A DNA stretch of 64,000 nt from Anisodus tanguticus. Taxonomy: Eukaryota > Streptophyta > Magnoliopsida > Solanales > Solanaceae. The notes below the pieces were generated by a model. The model ran no database searches. It was not told the origin of the DNA and worked only from the letters and a program-made list of their open reading frames with translations. This document shows, piece after piece, positions 48,391 through 60,430 of the stretch. The stretch lies in NCBI GenBank assembly GCA_034509755.1, contig CM067541.1, positions 2,964,001-3,028,000 of the forward strand, read 5' to 3'. A program made the translations under genes and the position numbers. How positions within the stretch are numbered: the stretch's first letter is position 1; the number at the start of each line of letters is the position of its first letter.

Positions 48391-48592
48391 ATCAAATGGT
48401 GCAGTAAAATAGACTGCATACAATAATCAGAAAGAAAAGTGCATTAAAAATAATCACGTCGATCGGCAACTTGAATGTTCAGTAATCAGTAGTACTAGCT
48501 AGTTATATTTAATTTCTTTTTTGAGGTCAAATTGCCAAAAAGTAGAAAGAAAATGGACTAAGACTAGATAAGTTTTGTATATTAAACAAGTT
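48391..48592 (+). repeat. Left copy of duplicated CLE upstream segment
   Basis: Collinear with 50102-50281: shared blocks ATCAAATRG, GTGCATTAAAAA, AATCACGTCG, CGGCAACTTGAAT, AAGACTAGATAAGTT and TAAACAAGTT. Identity is perhaps 75-80 percent by eye with small indels. The copia fragment 48655-50095 separates the two copies. Confidence 0.8.
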
Positions 48593-48654
48593 AAAAGAAA
48601 TCCATTGGTACAGTGTGTGTGATTATGACTTATTGTAAACGTGTAAATATATGA

Positions 48655-50095
48655 AACAATATACTCCCTACCCATAATTAGAATATTTCTATATATTGTG
48701 TAAATATAATTACGGTAAGACTAGGATTCCTCTTTTGTATAGGCTTAGGATTCTATTGTATAAGGGATGAGTATTGTACTCTATATATACCTTGATATTA
48801 ATGAAAGACTCCCCAAGGGAGATTAATATCATCTCACATGGTATCAAGAGCCAAATAAACAAAACCCTAAAAAACCTTTCTCTTCCACAGCCGCCGACTG
48901 CCTCTCATACGCCGCGGCCCTCCCGGATTTTCTTCTTGCTTTTCGGGTTTTGTTCTTCCTTTCTTCTCTTCTCTAAATGGCTATCACTGATTCTTCCACA
49001 CTTTCTGACGCCTCTACCTCCACAAATCCCACCACAAAGTCATCACCCCTGTTTCCAGAGAGCAATCTTTTGAAACACCGTCGACAGCGCCGCGGCGCAC
49101 AAACTTCAAAGAAGTCTGTCAACCTTCTAGCGCCGCGACTCTCGATCCAGGAGCCGCGGCACCTCCGACGGCTTCGCCCCCACCTTCTCCTTATCCGACT
49201 TTACCCCCCGTCTCAGACACCACTCCGCTACCCACTGTCCCTACCCATCCAATGGAAACTCGTTCAAAGCATGAATCTTCAAACCCAAAGTCCATTTCAA
49301 CTTGTCTGCCCAAACCATCTCTCCACTTCCAAAGAACCCAAAATTGGCCAAACAAGACCCTAATTGGAATGCGGCTATGTATGAGGAATTCAATGCTTTA
49401 ACTAAACAGCACACGTGGGATCTAGTACCTAGACCTGAGGGGGTGAATGTCATTCGTTGTATGTGGCTATTTCGTCACAAGTTCAGAGACAATGGGGATC
49501 TTGAGCGATATAAGGCCCGTCTTGTGTCTAATGGCACAAATCAGCAGGAGGGCATTAATTGTGGTGAGACCTTCAGCCCGGTTGTCAAACCGGCTACCAT
49601 CCGCACAGTTTTGAGCATTGCCATGGGCAAACACTGGCCGATCCATCACTTGATGTGAAGAATGCATTCTTACATGGGGATCCGAGAGAGACGGTCTACA
49701 TGCATCGCCCACCAGGGTTCACCCATCCAGCAGTTCCTCACTATGTGTACCGTCTCCGTAAGTCACTATATGGCCTGAAGCAGGCCCCCCATGCGTGGTA
49801 TGATCGCTTGCCAGGTAAATCTTGCAAATTGGGTTTGTATGCAGCAAGAGTGATACATCACTTTTCATTTTTCATCGAGGTAGTAGCACTGCTTACTTAT
49901 TACTTTACGTGGATGATATTGTTCTTACTGCCTCCTCCGACGGATTGAAAAATGAGATTATTGTCTTGCTCAAGTCCGAATTTGCAATGACTGATTTGGG
50001 GAAGCTGAGTTACTTTTTGAGGATATCAGTGACCAGATCTGCCAATCATATGTTCTTGTGTAAGCGTAAGTATGCAGAAGAGATTATTTGCACCT
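48655..50095 (+). mobile_element. Truncated Ty1/copia fragment, LTR joined to RT
   Basis: LTR about 48655-48838 (ends CATCTCACA), primer site TGGTATCAAGAGCC at 48839, start of gag (MAITDSSTLSDASTSTNPTT), then an internal deletion leading straight to the IN-RT linker and reverse transcriptase (PNWNAAMYEEFNALTKQHTW, CGETFSPVVKPATIRTV, LYGLKQAPHAWYD, LLLYVDDIVL). Frame breaks near 49655, 49810 and 49830. It stops at about 50095 with no RNase H or 3' LTR. The RT is close to the element at 62095-64000. Confidence 0.85.
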
Positions 50096-50101
50096 ATAAG
50101 A

Positions 50102-50281
50102 AATCAAATAGCGCATGCAGAAAAATATATATATGCTGCACACAATCAGCAGAAGAAAGGTGCATTAAAAAAATAAAATCACGTCGGCAACTTGAATATT
50201 CAGTTTGTACTTAAAATTTTCTTTCTGAGGACAAATGGCAATGGATTATTAAGACTAGATAAGTTCGTTTTAAACAAGTTG
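50102..50281 (+). repeat. Right copy of duplicated CLE upstream segment
   Basis: Begins within a few bases of the copia breakpoint and lies 150-330 nt upstream of the CLE start codon, so it is probably promoter sequence. See 48391-48592 for the shared blocks. Confidence 0.8.
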
Positions 50282-50345
50282 TTAATTGTCTTATTTGAAC
50301 CACCTTAAAAATTAAATATTATGAACATTTAGGACTATGGTTGCA

Positions 50346-50354
50346 TATATAAAG
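50346..50354 (+). promoter_or_regulatory. TATA box of CLE gene
   Basis: TATATAAAG, 82 nt upstream of the CLE start codon and beyond the duplicated segment, a typical plant TATA position. Confidence 0.6.
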
Positions 50355-50427
50355 CTATATCATCGCAGCACAATATTATTCCCTTCATTTCAGTCAACCT
50401 TAGATATCATCAATTATTCAAGAATTA

Positions 50428-50643
50428 ATGGCTAGTTTTCGATTTTTGTTATGTTTCATTCTTATCTTGCTTTCATGTATAAGCTCAGAAAGTCGTCCTC
50501 TCGAGACATTTTCACCAAGGAAGAGGAATACATTAATGGAAACTGCTCAAGAAATTTTGAGGGAAAGATTGCAAACAACACATGCAATCAAATACAATAT
50601 CAACCGGATTAGTCCTGGCGGACCTGACCCTAAGCATCAATAG
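50428..50643 (+). CDS. CLE-family signalling peptide precursor
   Basis: Encodes a 71-aa secreted prepropeptide. Residues 1-21 are a hydrophobic signal peptide (FLLCFILILLSCISS). A variable basic linker follows (about 22-59, with SPRKRN and ETAQEILRERL). The CLE dodecapeptide RISPGGPDPKHQ occupies residues 60-71 at the very C-terminus, as in A-type CLEs such as Arabidopsis CLE1-7 (RLSPGGPDPxHH). Pro63 and Pro66 are the positions usually hydroxylated and Gly65 the invariant core glycine. The final Gln replaces the more usual His or Asn. The peptide is expected to be cleaved, secreted and perceived by a leucine-rich-repeat receptor kinase; the particular process (meristem, root, nodulation or nitrogen response) cannot be read from the sequence. 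Intronless, with a TATA box 82 nt upstream. Its upstream DNA is duplicated and borders a copia fragment. Confidence 0.93.
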   Translation: MASFRFLLCFILILLSCISSESRPLETFSPRKRNTLMETAQEILRERLQTTHAIKYNINRISPGGPDPKHQ

Positions 50644-52384
50644 GTGGTGTTCAATTCTTAAGGGTTATCGAGTTTAGATGGCGGATCCAGAACTTAGATA
50701 TTGCAAGTTCTAAAATATATATTTAATCCTATTTATGCTTGTTTTTCCTACATAAAGTCTGGAGTTTTCCCCAATACAAGACACACGCCAATAATTGAGT
50801 CTAACTCTTCAACAAATTTCCTAATAGATATATGTAAAAGAAAGCAAAATGTATTCATAAAAAAGGCCAAAGAAGTGTAGTGTGCCATAATCAATATGAA
50901 TGGCCACAGTGCTCCTCAACATGGCCGGAGTGAAGTTAATAACAAAAAGAAGTGAAGCCCATATAGCATGTCCTTGTACATTTCTTATGTAACACATCTA
51001 ATCATAAATTCTTCTTCCACTTCATTATTCTGCAGACCAATTGAGTAGTAGTTACTAATGCATGAACGTACACACAGATACATATGAAAGCAAGAAATAC
51101 TTTTATTTGTGTTTAGGGGGAAGCATTTATAATATGATGGAAAATCTTTAGGATAACTCAAATTCAGTGCTTAATTGAGAACTGACAGATAACTTTATTT
51201 AAATTATTGCTGAATTACACAGAAAGTTCAAATCTTGGCATTGTTACTTCAGAAACCAACCATGCTACAACTTCATTATGTTCACTTCTTTCTGCGAAGG
51301 TTTATTACTTGATCTAGAAATATTGGCTTTATGACATTAAGACTTGAGTATCATAAAAATTTAGGGAAGGAATCCACTTTAAAAGCTGGTCTTTTAATCC
51401 AAAGAATCTGATGCAGTTGACCAGAGTCGGGGTAGTTTAGTTCGAAAAGGGAAGGACATCCGCGGGTAGAAATTCTAAAAAGGGGAAACACGTTATCTCA
51501 CCTAACCTTCTTTCTTGCGATGGTTCCGCTGACAGATATCCCATGCCACCTTTTTGAACAACTATGCTCGTGAATGAATTGTGACTTAACACCGAATAAG
51601 ACACTGCTCTATTCCCGACTCAAAAAGAACTTTAAGGGCCTGATACCATACATCATGCTGCCGTAAAAGGCTGAGAATATGAACAAGTATCATTGATTGA
51701 GGGCCACAACTTTAAAAAAAATCAAGAATCAAAACCCAATTTGTAGATAACCATTTGTATCTATACCCAATAGCTTCAAGGGTATGTTGAAACGATGTTG
51801 AATGACGCACTATGCCAGGTGTGCTGGACAGAATAAAGATTTCAGAACAAAGATAATGCACTCTGCTAGAGGCAACTGGTGTTAAAACCAAAGATCTATT
51901 TCTTATTCAGGTAGTAGTGGTAGCCTATTCACAGTGTAGGCAGATCCATTTGATTCAGCATTCGGCCTGAACTAAACATTAGATGTAGACACTACCCTCA
52001 AGCCCCATACGACATTAACAACCACATCCAGAAGTTTTACAATTTAGTTTTCGCAGTTATGAAGTTCTAGTAACTGAGTGCAAATAGTAAATGGTAACAG
52101 TTATGACGTTCTAGTAACTAGAGTGTAATAATATGGTATAGCAGATATGTTTCAGGCCAATGACTTCATCGGAACCTCCATGTTTTCCGGATAGTGAAAA
52201 ATTAGCATTTCATCATTAAGTTAAAGGCCAACTTAAGGGTAGTCGTTACTCCAGTTTATCATGCAAAGCCATTATCATCTATCATGCAAAGCCATTATCA
52301 TCTTGATGGAAGTCAGCGGCTAGAGTCTTCGAAATTGTATTTACCAACAAAAAGTACTAGAAAAAAAATACAAGGGGAAATTAC
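50644..52384. other. Spacer downstream of CLE
   Basis: No gene or bounded repeat recognised, apart from a 25-bp tandem duplication (ATCATGCAAAGCCATTATC core) at 52258-52303. The final exons expected for the ATPase gene to the right should lie here on the minus strand, but I cannot find them. Confidence 0.45.
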
Positions 52385-55300
52385 CTCTAAGGCATCAATT
52401 TTTTCGGATTCATTCGTCTTAGCTTCAGATTCGAGAAACTCAAAGCCATCAGCAAAATCATTGATTAATGCCTGGACAGCCTTTGTCAGCTGTGTTGAGG
52501 AGCTTGTCTGCAAAAAAAAAAAAAAAAGACACTTCCACATAAGTCGCACAAGGATAGTGAATTTGGACTCCGACAAAACAACATATAATGCATAGACAAC
52601 ATATAAATAGGAATATTGCAAGTTATCTCTAACAAATACCTTTGTCACATAAATAGGAATGCCGTGAGATCTTGCAGCTGCTTGAATCTGAGAATTTTTC
52701 TTAAGCTTGAACTGCAGAGCAAGTAGCACATCTGCTTCACTGATATTATCAGTAAACTCGATAGTATCATCAATGTTTAGCTGTTTTATCCCTTGCATCA
52801 CACTTGCTTCTGAGATCTACAATACCTGCTAAAAAATGAGTTCCATGTAGATGTTTTCAAATAGAAGCTGATTTTTCTTCATAAGAATCTCTTATTCTGT
52901 GCCCTGCTTTTCCCTCATAGAAATTAAAAACTTCACAGTACAAAAAAGAAAAGAGTGGATTAACTCAAATGCTTCATTAAATGATATAAAGATTGAGGAG
53001 GAAGCTCTATAATTGTAAAATGTGTCTTAGACAAGTACTTTAATGAGTGAAATCTTAATGAGCTAAAGCAAAGAAGAATATCTTCTCTTTTCCACCTATA
53101 CAAGGAGTGACAAGACTCAAGCAGATGTTCTTTTACTCAACGAATATTTTGAAATAAAAATATTTGCTGAGCTTGAATCTGAATTGTCAGCCAAAAGAAA
53201 AAATCATTTCTGCTCGATACCTCTACTCTTCATTTTTTGGGACACCAAACACTTTCCTCAGAGGAAGGGGGTATGTGGGACCTTAACATGAGAAGAGAGG
53301 CAAAGGAGGAGGCAATTAAGGATACTGGAGAAGTATGAAATTATGTTTATTAGATCCACAAGTTAAAAGATATAGAACTTTGCAGCAAATTAGAATAGCA
53401 ATAATATGTGAATGCAGAACCATCATGTACTAGGAGGTAATTCACTTTTTTGGAAATTGATTCTCCTCCAAACGCCCTTCAACAATATGAATACAAGCTC
53501 GGCGATAAATCTGAACTAAGAGAACAGATTCTGAGACTGGGATTTTAGTCATTACCAAATTATACATATTCAATGTTGTGATGTCATTCATTTTCTTTGC
53601 GAACAAGTAAATGGTAATATCATCTTACCCCATACAGAAAAATGCAAAGGGCATCCTCACTTTCACTAGAACCTCCTTCCATGTTTGGATCTTTGCTGAG
53701 ATGAGCTCAGTAGAACCAGGTATACCTCCATTCATCTGGATAATATCTTCAACCAAAACTTCATTTTTCTCATCTAATGGTGCTGGGATGGATGAAATTA
53801 CCTTTATTCCATCTTGTGATCCTGGATTTATCTTGCGAGTTTCATATCTCGGGTAATTTCCTTCTCAAAATGAATATTAACACCATGGAAGACAATTAAA
53901 GAACATCCAATCAGCTTTCCAACAGGATGATATGCAAATGATTTGTCAGAAAAATTGTTTTGTTAGGACTTAGGAGGGAGGACTAGTAAAAGACCTGCAA
54001 GAATTGCATCTACTGTTGCTTCTAAATCAAGGTGAACTCTCAACTCTGCCTTGGAGATTATCTCAACCCCACAGCTAAAAGATGATGGACCTTTCCTCTC
54101 CAGTACAGATTCCTGAACGCCTCTCCTGCTTGCTTCTTCATCCCCAAGAGTTACACTCTGACAAAGAAATAAACTAAATAAATTATGGCATCAGTAGAGT
54201 TAGACCTGATATCATGTTCTGAGAACTTCTCCACTTATGGATATCAATGTCAAGATACCTCCATGAGTAAATATTTAGGCAACTAAGTTGAAGATTCGCA
54301 AGTTCTATTAATATTACACCTTCCCCGTCTATGAAAGATACTGGCAATCCCATAGCAACGTAGATTCCCTTAAGAATTACTTTTTTTAATCTTCAGTTTC
54401 TCGTTTATTTTTTCTTTTTCACCTCTGTCCCTCCATGCACTGCTCATGTTGCAATACATAGAAAATATAGAGAATACATTGGTTCACTTTATTGCAGTGA
54501 TATTAGTTTTGCATACTGCTGAGATATGAAAGGAAAAAAAAAAGTAACATCTGGTACAACTAGGAATGGTGGGATGCCCCTAGACATCTCACTAACTTCT
54601 TTGGAAATAGATGTCCTATTACCTACAAACGTGAAGTAACAAGAGAAGTTTCATCTGGAAATTATAAAGTTCCCATACTTACCCATGTGTAGTATAACAG
54701 CATTTGTTCAACATTTACTAAGCATCCCAACTGTTTTAAATGTAACAACTGACTATGGAACAAGTTCTGTTAAACAGGAACTACCTGTACTCCTCCAACC
54801 AGCATCTCTAAAGCAGGATTGATTACTAAATTGTCTATTGTTACTCCATGAGCAGTTGCAACTAACTGAATTCCTCGTTGTGCAATGGTGCTTGCAGCCA
54901 TTGCCTCAAGCTCAGTACCAATTTCATCGATTACAATCACTTGTGGCATATGATTTTCCACTGCTTCTATCAGCACCTCCAAAAATATAAAGTAAATACC
55001 AGTCCTCATTGATCGATGATCAATCATGTTTGGAGCCACTCATGTAAGGGAAGGACAGGTCCACTCAAAACCAGTAACAGGTATATCCTCGGGAAAGTCT
55101 AGTAAATGTTGTCTCAGTTTTGCTTTCATAAATGTGGGTAAGATGGAAGGTCTCTTCCAATAATAAATTACAGTGGTTGTGTCCATACACCTTTTCAAAA
55201 GAAAAATTATTTTTATCTTGCTAACAGAGTGGAAGTCAAGCTCCTACCTTGTGTTGAATATCAGTGTGCGGAACTTGCATCCGCCGAGCATTACCTATTC

Positions 55301-57408
55301 CTGCATGAGGTATATCACCATCCCCACCAATTTCATTAGAGGTGTCTACAATCATTACGCGCTTCCCATAATCATTTGCAAGCATCCTGGCTATGTCCCT
55401 AGGAGATAAAACAAAGGAATGCTTATATACTCGTCCGCAGAATCTCATGGAAATAGCTTGATTGTGATGGTAAGAGAAACATGCACATTGCAGAGGAATT
55501 ATCAATGTCATGTTATAACTGCAGGATTTTCTACGTGTATCCGAGTGCAAGGAGAAAGAATGCGCGACAGCGTGGTATACAATGATAAGCACATACAGAC
55601 AGCTGAACGATTGATATATATGGAACGTTTGACAGCCTTCCATCACATTGGAGCAAACCAATAATGTGGGACAATAAGGAGGAAATGCAAGAAGGAAAAC
55701 ATCTAAAAGGAACAGTCACAGTACATAACTAAGCATACCCTGAATAAGAAATGTTCACAAACACACTCCTTTGCAGTAAATGCAATAGATGTGTAAGACA
55801 CAGAATAATTGTAAGAACCCTGTACGCAACCACCCCCCCCCTACAAACTAAGTACCAAGTCCTAAATTTTCTCACCACTTCATATATACACCGTTCCATT
55901 AGATTACAGTAGCAAACAGCATTGTCTAGATTAGTCTGGGAGCCCACAAAGACTTACTGAAAAGAAAAAAGACAGTAAAGGAAGAGTTGAATAAGTAAAT
56001 AGAATTACATTATGAGGAAACTAGAAAGATTTGATATTATTGACTATGTCCAGGTTCTCTAATTTTACCAACAAAAAATAACTAATATTGGGACACGATG
56101 TTGTCTTCACAAATTTCAAGAGGCCTGTTTTGTTCCATGGACAATGGCATTATGAAAGCTGCAGACTCAAGTAAATAGAGGCTATTAAACTTGTCTAAAA
56201 TTTTAGCCTAAAGATAAAGCAAGAAGTCTCATCTAATTTCTCAATGAAAGAGACATCAGGAAGCCATGTCTAGATACCAAATTAGCAGCACCAATAAGAA
56301 AATTTCGGACAAAGGATTGGCAAAGACCTGATATCAAATCCAGAATCAAACTACTCACTGGTTTCAAGCTATGCATACACACAACAAGAAACCACTGCCT
56401 GTTTCCATCCTGAGCTAGGCAGCAGCTGTGTGGCAGATCTACAATAATACGAAATGAAGTTTCTCTTGGAACTGGACATATTCGAAGTATGAATTCTATT
56501 TGTATTTGTTATTAGGATTATTTCCTCCTATTCTCAAAATTGAGGCCAAAGGTGAAGCAAAGAAATTTACTATCTTTCTAGTCTCACGATCAGAAATGTT
56601 ATGGACTTATGGCAATGATTAACATTAAGGAGGAGAAGGACAATCAAGGTTAAACAGCAGAAGTGTTTCTCTAGTTTCATCCATTGTACATCAAAGATCA
56701 GAGGGCATGACATGAGAGCATATATAACGACCAACCTGATAATAGTTGTTTTTCCTACTCCAGGAGGACCAATGAGAAACAGAGAAGCGCCATATTTAAC
56801 TAGGTCTCACAATGAGTTTGCACTTCCAGGTATTGCACGACCAACTCGACATGTTAAGCCAATAATTGCACCTTTGCGGTTTCTAATAGCACTAATTCGG
56901 TGTAAAGTTCTGCTAATGCCAGCTCTATTGTCAACTGCAAAGTCACCAACCTGTAATATGAGAAACTGTTAAATACAGTGCTAACCAAATTGTTACTAGT
57001 ACTACATTTTGCCTTGGACCCAGGTAAACTGTTATAAACGACTATGTTACTGCATTTCCTAGAAAGAAAAGGGTCAGTTACTATTGAATCTGCAACTAAA
57101 TTACTAAGTGCCTTTGAGCATATCATTAAGACACCAACCTCAAAAAAGAAACTTGTTAATCAATCGGGCACAACCCCAATATTTCCACTCAATCAAAGGT
57201 TCAGTATGTGTGTGTGTGTGTGTAAAAGAGTGACCGACCCTAATCAGAATCAAAACCTTCCTAATTCAATTGAAGCTATCACTACAATTATATATCAAAT
57301 TATTCAGAAAGGTACAATCCAGGATTTTAATGTTGTGGATGGGAATTATCACCACTCATTATTCTTCTAACTATGTTAGAATAAGCATATGTATTTTTAA
57401 AATCGTTC

Positions 57409-57924
57409 TACTCTCTCTTTCCCAATTTATGTGATGCACTTTCTTTTTTTAGTCAGTCAAAAAAGAATAACACTCCCTCTGTTTCAACATGTTTGTCTTA
57501 TTTTCTTTTTTGGTCTGTTTCAAAATGTATGTCTCTTTCCTTTTTTGGCCACTCTTTAATTCCAAGTTTCCACGTGGCATGTTTAAGACCACAAGAGTAA
57601 AGGGCATTTTGATATATTCTTCATATATTTAACTTAAGACCATAAGATTCAAAAGTCTTCTTTACTTTCTTAAATTCCATATCAAGTCAAAACCAGACAA
57701 ATATTTTGAAACAGAGGGAGTACCTTTAGAAACAATTTAACTTTTTTTTTTAACAGGAAACAATTTAACTTTATACTTCTCATTTTACCCTTAATGGAGG
57801 TGATTTATAAGCACGCAAATATTTATGGTTTGTTTTATACCACAATTCAAAAGTCTTTCTTTCTTTCCTTCTTAAAACTTATTTCCAGTTAAAGTGCATC
57901 ACATAAATTGTCACGGAGGGAGTA
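57409..57924. mobile_element. Outer MITE in intron 1 of the ATPase pseudogene
   Basis: Ends TACTCTCTCTTTCCCAATTT and AAATTGTCACGGAGGGAGTA; interrupted by an inner MITE at 57468-57722. Confidence 0.7.
57468..57722. mobile_element. Inner MITE nested in 57409-57924
   Basis: Starts ACTCCCTCTGTTTCAA and ends TTTTGAAACAGAGGGAGTA, well-preserved inverted ends. It is younger than the element it interrupts. Confidence 0.75.
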
Positions 57925-57934
57925 TTACACATAT

Positions 57935-58215
57935 GGGTTGTTTGGTTGTTAGTTAGAGAGAAAATTATTCATATATTAAAACTAGCACAGCTAATACCAT
58001 GTTTGATAGTTTTTTAGTTGTTTTGTATAAAATTCAGCACACCAAATATGTTGTTTGGTTATCATTTTATAATACCACATAACTAAAATATGTGAGCCAA
58101 TTCATGCATTACTTTATGCATAGATAGAATAACTAATACATGAATAACTAAACCTTGCATAACTATTCAGCATAACTAATCCCCGCATAACTCTAACCAG
58201 CAAACAAACGACCCC
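57935..58215. mobile_element. MITE with GGGTTGTTTG ends
   Basis: Left end GGGTTGTTTGGTTGTTAGTT pairs with right end AACCAGCAAACAAACGACCC. The interior repeats CATAACTAA and its variants. Probably hAT or Harbinger type. It abuts exon 1 of the ATPase pseudogene (35 bp away). Confidence 0.65.
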
Positions 58216-58480
58216 TAGTTCAAGTAACATATATTTCTTCAAATTTAACCTGGGAGGTAGCTTGTTGAAGATCATCCAGTGTAATCGGATGATCCGACAA
58301 GATAAAATCACCAGAAGGGAAGCGAGCAAGTGGCTTACGACCCAAATCCATAACCACTTCAATCAAATCCGAAAACTCAAGTGTTCGTTTACTCCTCGCC
58401 GCATCTCCGGCAATAAATCCAGTAACCGACCCAATTCCACCTCAAAATCATCACCAATCAACGAAGAAGATGATGCCAGA

Positions 58481-59218
58481 TGATAATGATGAGCATAAGA
58501 ACAAGGGTTTACTTAGTAATTTTGTTGAAAATTGGAGGGATTGAAATTGGGGTTTGAGGAATTTGGGGGGTTGATTTTGGTAGTGAAAATGAAATTGTGG
58601 GTTTGGATGAAGCAAAGCAAAAGAGAGCGTTGCTGCTTCGCTTTCTTGGCGCTAAAATTTGTATTGGGTATTTCAAAGGTTTGAGACAAATGAGAGGTTT
58701 AGCTTTGCTTATTATCCTCTTTTCCTTTTTCTTTTTTTTAAAAAAAAACATTTTTGTGTTTGTCATGAGTTAGAACCGTTTGACCATAATAATTATTCAT
58801 TTTCTTTTATTTTATTTAAAAATTAATGTTTAGTTATAAAAAAAATCAAATATAACTTCGAAATTTTTAAAAAGTATCTAGAATTTCGTTTTCACTTTCA
58901 GATCAGTATATTCAAGCAACAAAAAATGTTCTTTGCGAAATTATAACCAAACACAAATCCAATAATTTCAAATAAAGTGAAAAATATTGAATTTTTATAG
59001 CCAAACACCTACTTATTATTGGAAATTGATTAATTTCTAAAAAAGAGTTATTGTATTCAATATTTGGTTAGAAAGTAAGATTTTTTTGAGAAAAAATATT
59101 TATTAAAAATGAATACTCCCTTCGTCTCATATTTTTGGCCCGTGTTGACTATGCTTAAGAAGATATTTATTGGAAGGCTTGTTTTATTAAATTATTCTTA
59201 TAAATTATGTTATAAAGG
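58481..59218. other. Upstream region of the ATPase pseudogene
   Basis: 58509-58680 on the minus strand could be the leader or transit-peptide part of the gene (SFSLPKSTPQIPQTPISIPP-like frame), but it lacks a convincing ATG and ends in a stop before exon 1. 58770-59210 is AT-rich with nothing recognised. Confidence 0.4.
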
Positions 59219-59436
59219 TCTTTTTTTTTATTTCTCACTCGGTATTCGATATCCGTATTGGAGCCTAACTATATTTGAATTCGCGCCGGGTAGAGCTTAT
59301 TTTTGGGGGGAGAGCTTCGCGCCAGATAGAACCCATTTCTGGGGAAGCGCTCCCTACTAAGGATTTTTCCATATCCAAGGCTCGAATCTGAGACATCTAG
59401 TTAAAGGATGACCAGCCTCATCCACTACACCACATC
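59219..59436 (-). mobile_element. tRNA-derived SINE
   Basis: On the minus strand it reads GTGTAGTGGATGAGG (box-A-like), AGATTCGAGCC (box B), a body with GCGCGAA blocks, GGATATCGAATACC and an A tail (T run 59221-59229 on the plus strand). A third SINE family in this window. No clear target duplication. Confidence 0.65.
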
Positions 59437-59699
59437 ATTTGATTTTGTTTTGAAAATCTAAATTTATCTATTATTACTTTACATAATTATTTAATGATAA
59501 GAATAATATTGGTTGGGGCGAGAGAGGAGGGGAGGGGGAGGGGGAGGGATCAAGAAGAAGTAAAAAATATAATATTTTTTAATATAAGGTCAAGTGAAAA
59601 TGAAATGGGTGAAATAATAAGGTTAGCAAATTCGGAAATTTAGTCACTTGGGAATCAAAGAATATAAAATTTCTTTAGATTCAAATATAAAATTGAATG

Positions 59700-60430
59700 A
59701 ATTTTTTTGAAGGGTCATAGCTCAATTGGAATATGCTAGTGCTATTGAAATTATTGTGTATGCCGTGCATAACACACGACCGAATATAGTACATGCACTT
59801 TGTAAACTTTCAAGATATACAAGTATACCAATCAAGCATTGAACATTGGAAAGTTATTTCAAGAGTGCTTGGTTATTTAAAGAAAATAAAAGAATATTGG
59901 ATTATGTTATAGTGATTTTCCTAGCACATTAGAAGGATTCTCTGATGCTAGTTGGATAACCAATGATGCTGATAAAAAATTCACATCGGGATGGATTTTT
60001 ACATTAGATGGAGGTGATATAAGTTGGACATCAAAGAAGCACACTTGTATTACACATTCGGCAATGGAATCAGAATTTTTAGCATTAGCAACCGCTGGAA
60101 AAGAAACGTAATGGCTGAGAAACATGTTATTAGATATAAAGTTGTGGCTACAACTGATGTCATTCATTCCCATATGTTGTGATATTGAGGCAACATTGAG
60201 TGTTGCTCATAATAAGATATACAATGAAAAGTCTATACATATTACTCTGATGCATACCTATTTGAAATAATTACTTCTAAATAGTGTCATGACAATTATA
60301 TATGTTAAGTCTTGTAAGAATTTAGCGGATCCTCTTACAAAAGCACTTTCTAGAGATGCTACTACAACGTCTAGTAGGATGTGGTTAAACACCTTTAACA
60401 ATAAGTACATTAGTAGAAGGAACCCAACCT
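59700..60430 (+). mobile_element. Copia RNase H relic
   Basis: Translates in pieces to RNase H and adjoining copia sequence: YAVHNTRPNIVHALCKLSRY (about 59760), GFSDASWITNDADKKFTSGW (about 59940), AMESEFLALATAGKE and LADPLTKALSRDA (about 60320). It is broken by stops. It belongs to a different copia lineage from the other elements. No LTR was located. Confidence 0.75.

Larger units (their letters stand above)
45601..48654. other. Spacer with unclassified repeats
   Basis: No gene recognised. About 46560-47120 carries dispersed copies of CTCTTYCGATTA followed by AGAATCA-like sequence. From 47320 to 47620 the GC content rises (GTGCGCGGTCGCGCAACCCC), as in an unknown retroelement leader or LTR, but no borders could be set. 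48391-48592 is the left copy of the CLE upstream duplication. Confidence 0.4.
52385..58480 (-). pseudogene. ycf45/SPD1-like plastid P-loop ATPase gene, disabled
   Basis: Related to plant nuclear homologues of ycf45 (Arabidopsis SPD1, At3g10420 type; plastid AAA-like ATPase similar to SpoIIIAA). Minus-strand exons: about 58480-58250, 56950-56736, 55398-55248, 54976-54785, 54157-53995, 53860-53629, 52816-52640, 52507-52385. Visible: Walker A GPPGVGKTT (exon 2), MIVDTSNEIGGDGDIPHAGI (exon 3), Walker B VIVIDEIG and STIAQRGIQLVATAHG (exon 4), the R3H-side ALQFKLKKNSQIQAAARSHG (exon 7). Defects: single-base frameshifts near 58380 and probably 58474 in exon 1, an in-frame TGA at 56809-56807 (codon 48 of exon 2, where relatives have Arg; CGA to TGA fits), a frameshift in exon 6 (232 nt does not fit its phases), no credible initiating ATG, and no C-terminal exon. 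Splice sites are otherwise intact, so inactivation looks recent. Confidence 0.85.

Noticed and set aside
48774..49363. Frames of about 100-128 codons starting near 48774 and 48977 as plant genes
   Set aside because: They follow the LTR and primer site and lead into RT; they are gag and linker remnants of the copia fragment.
55236..55661. 141-codon minus-strand frame as a separate gene
   Set aside because: Only its C-terminal third is coding (exon 3 of the ATPase pseudogene); the rest is intron.
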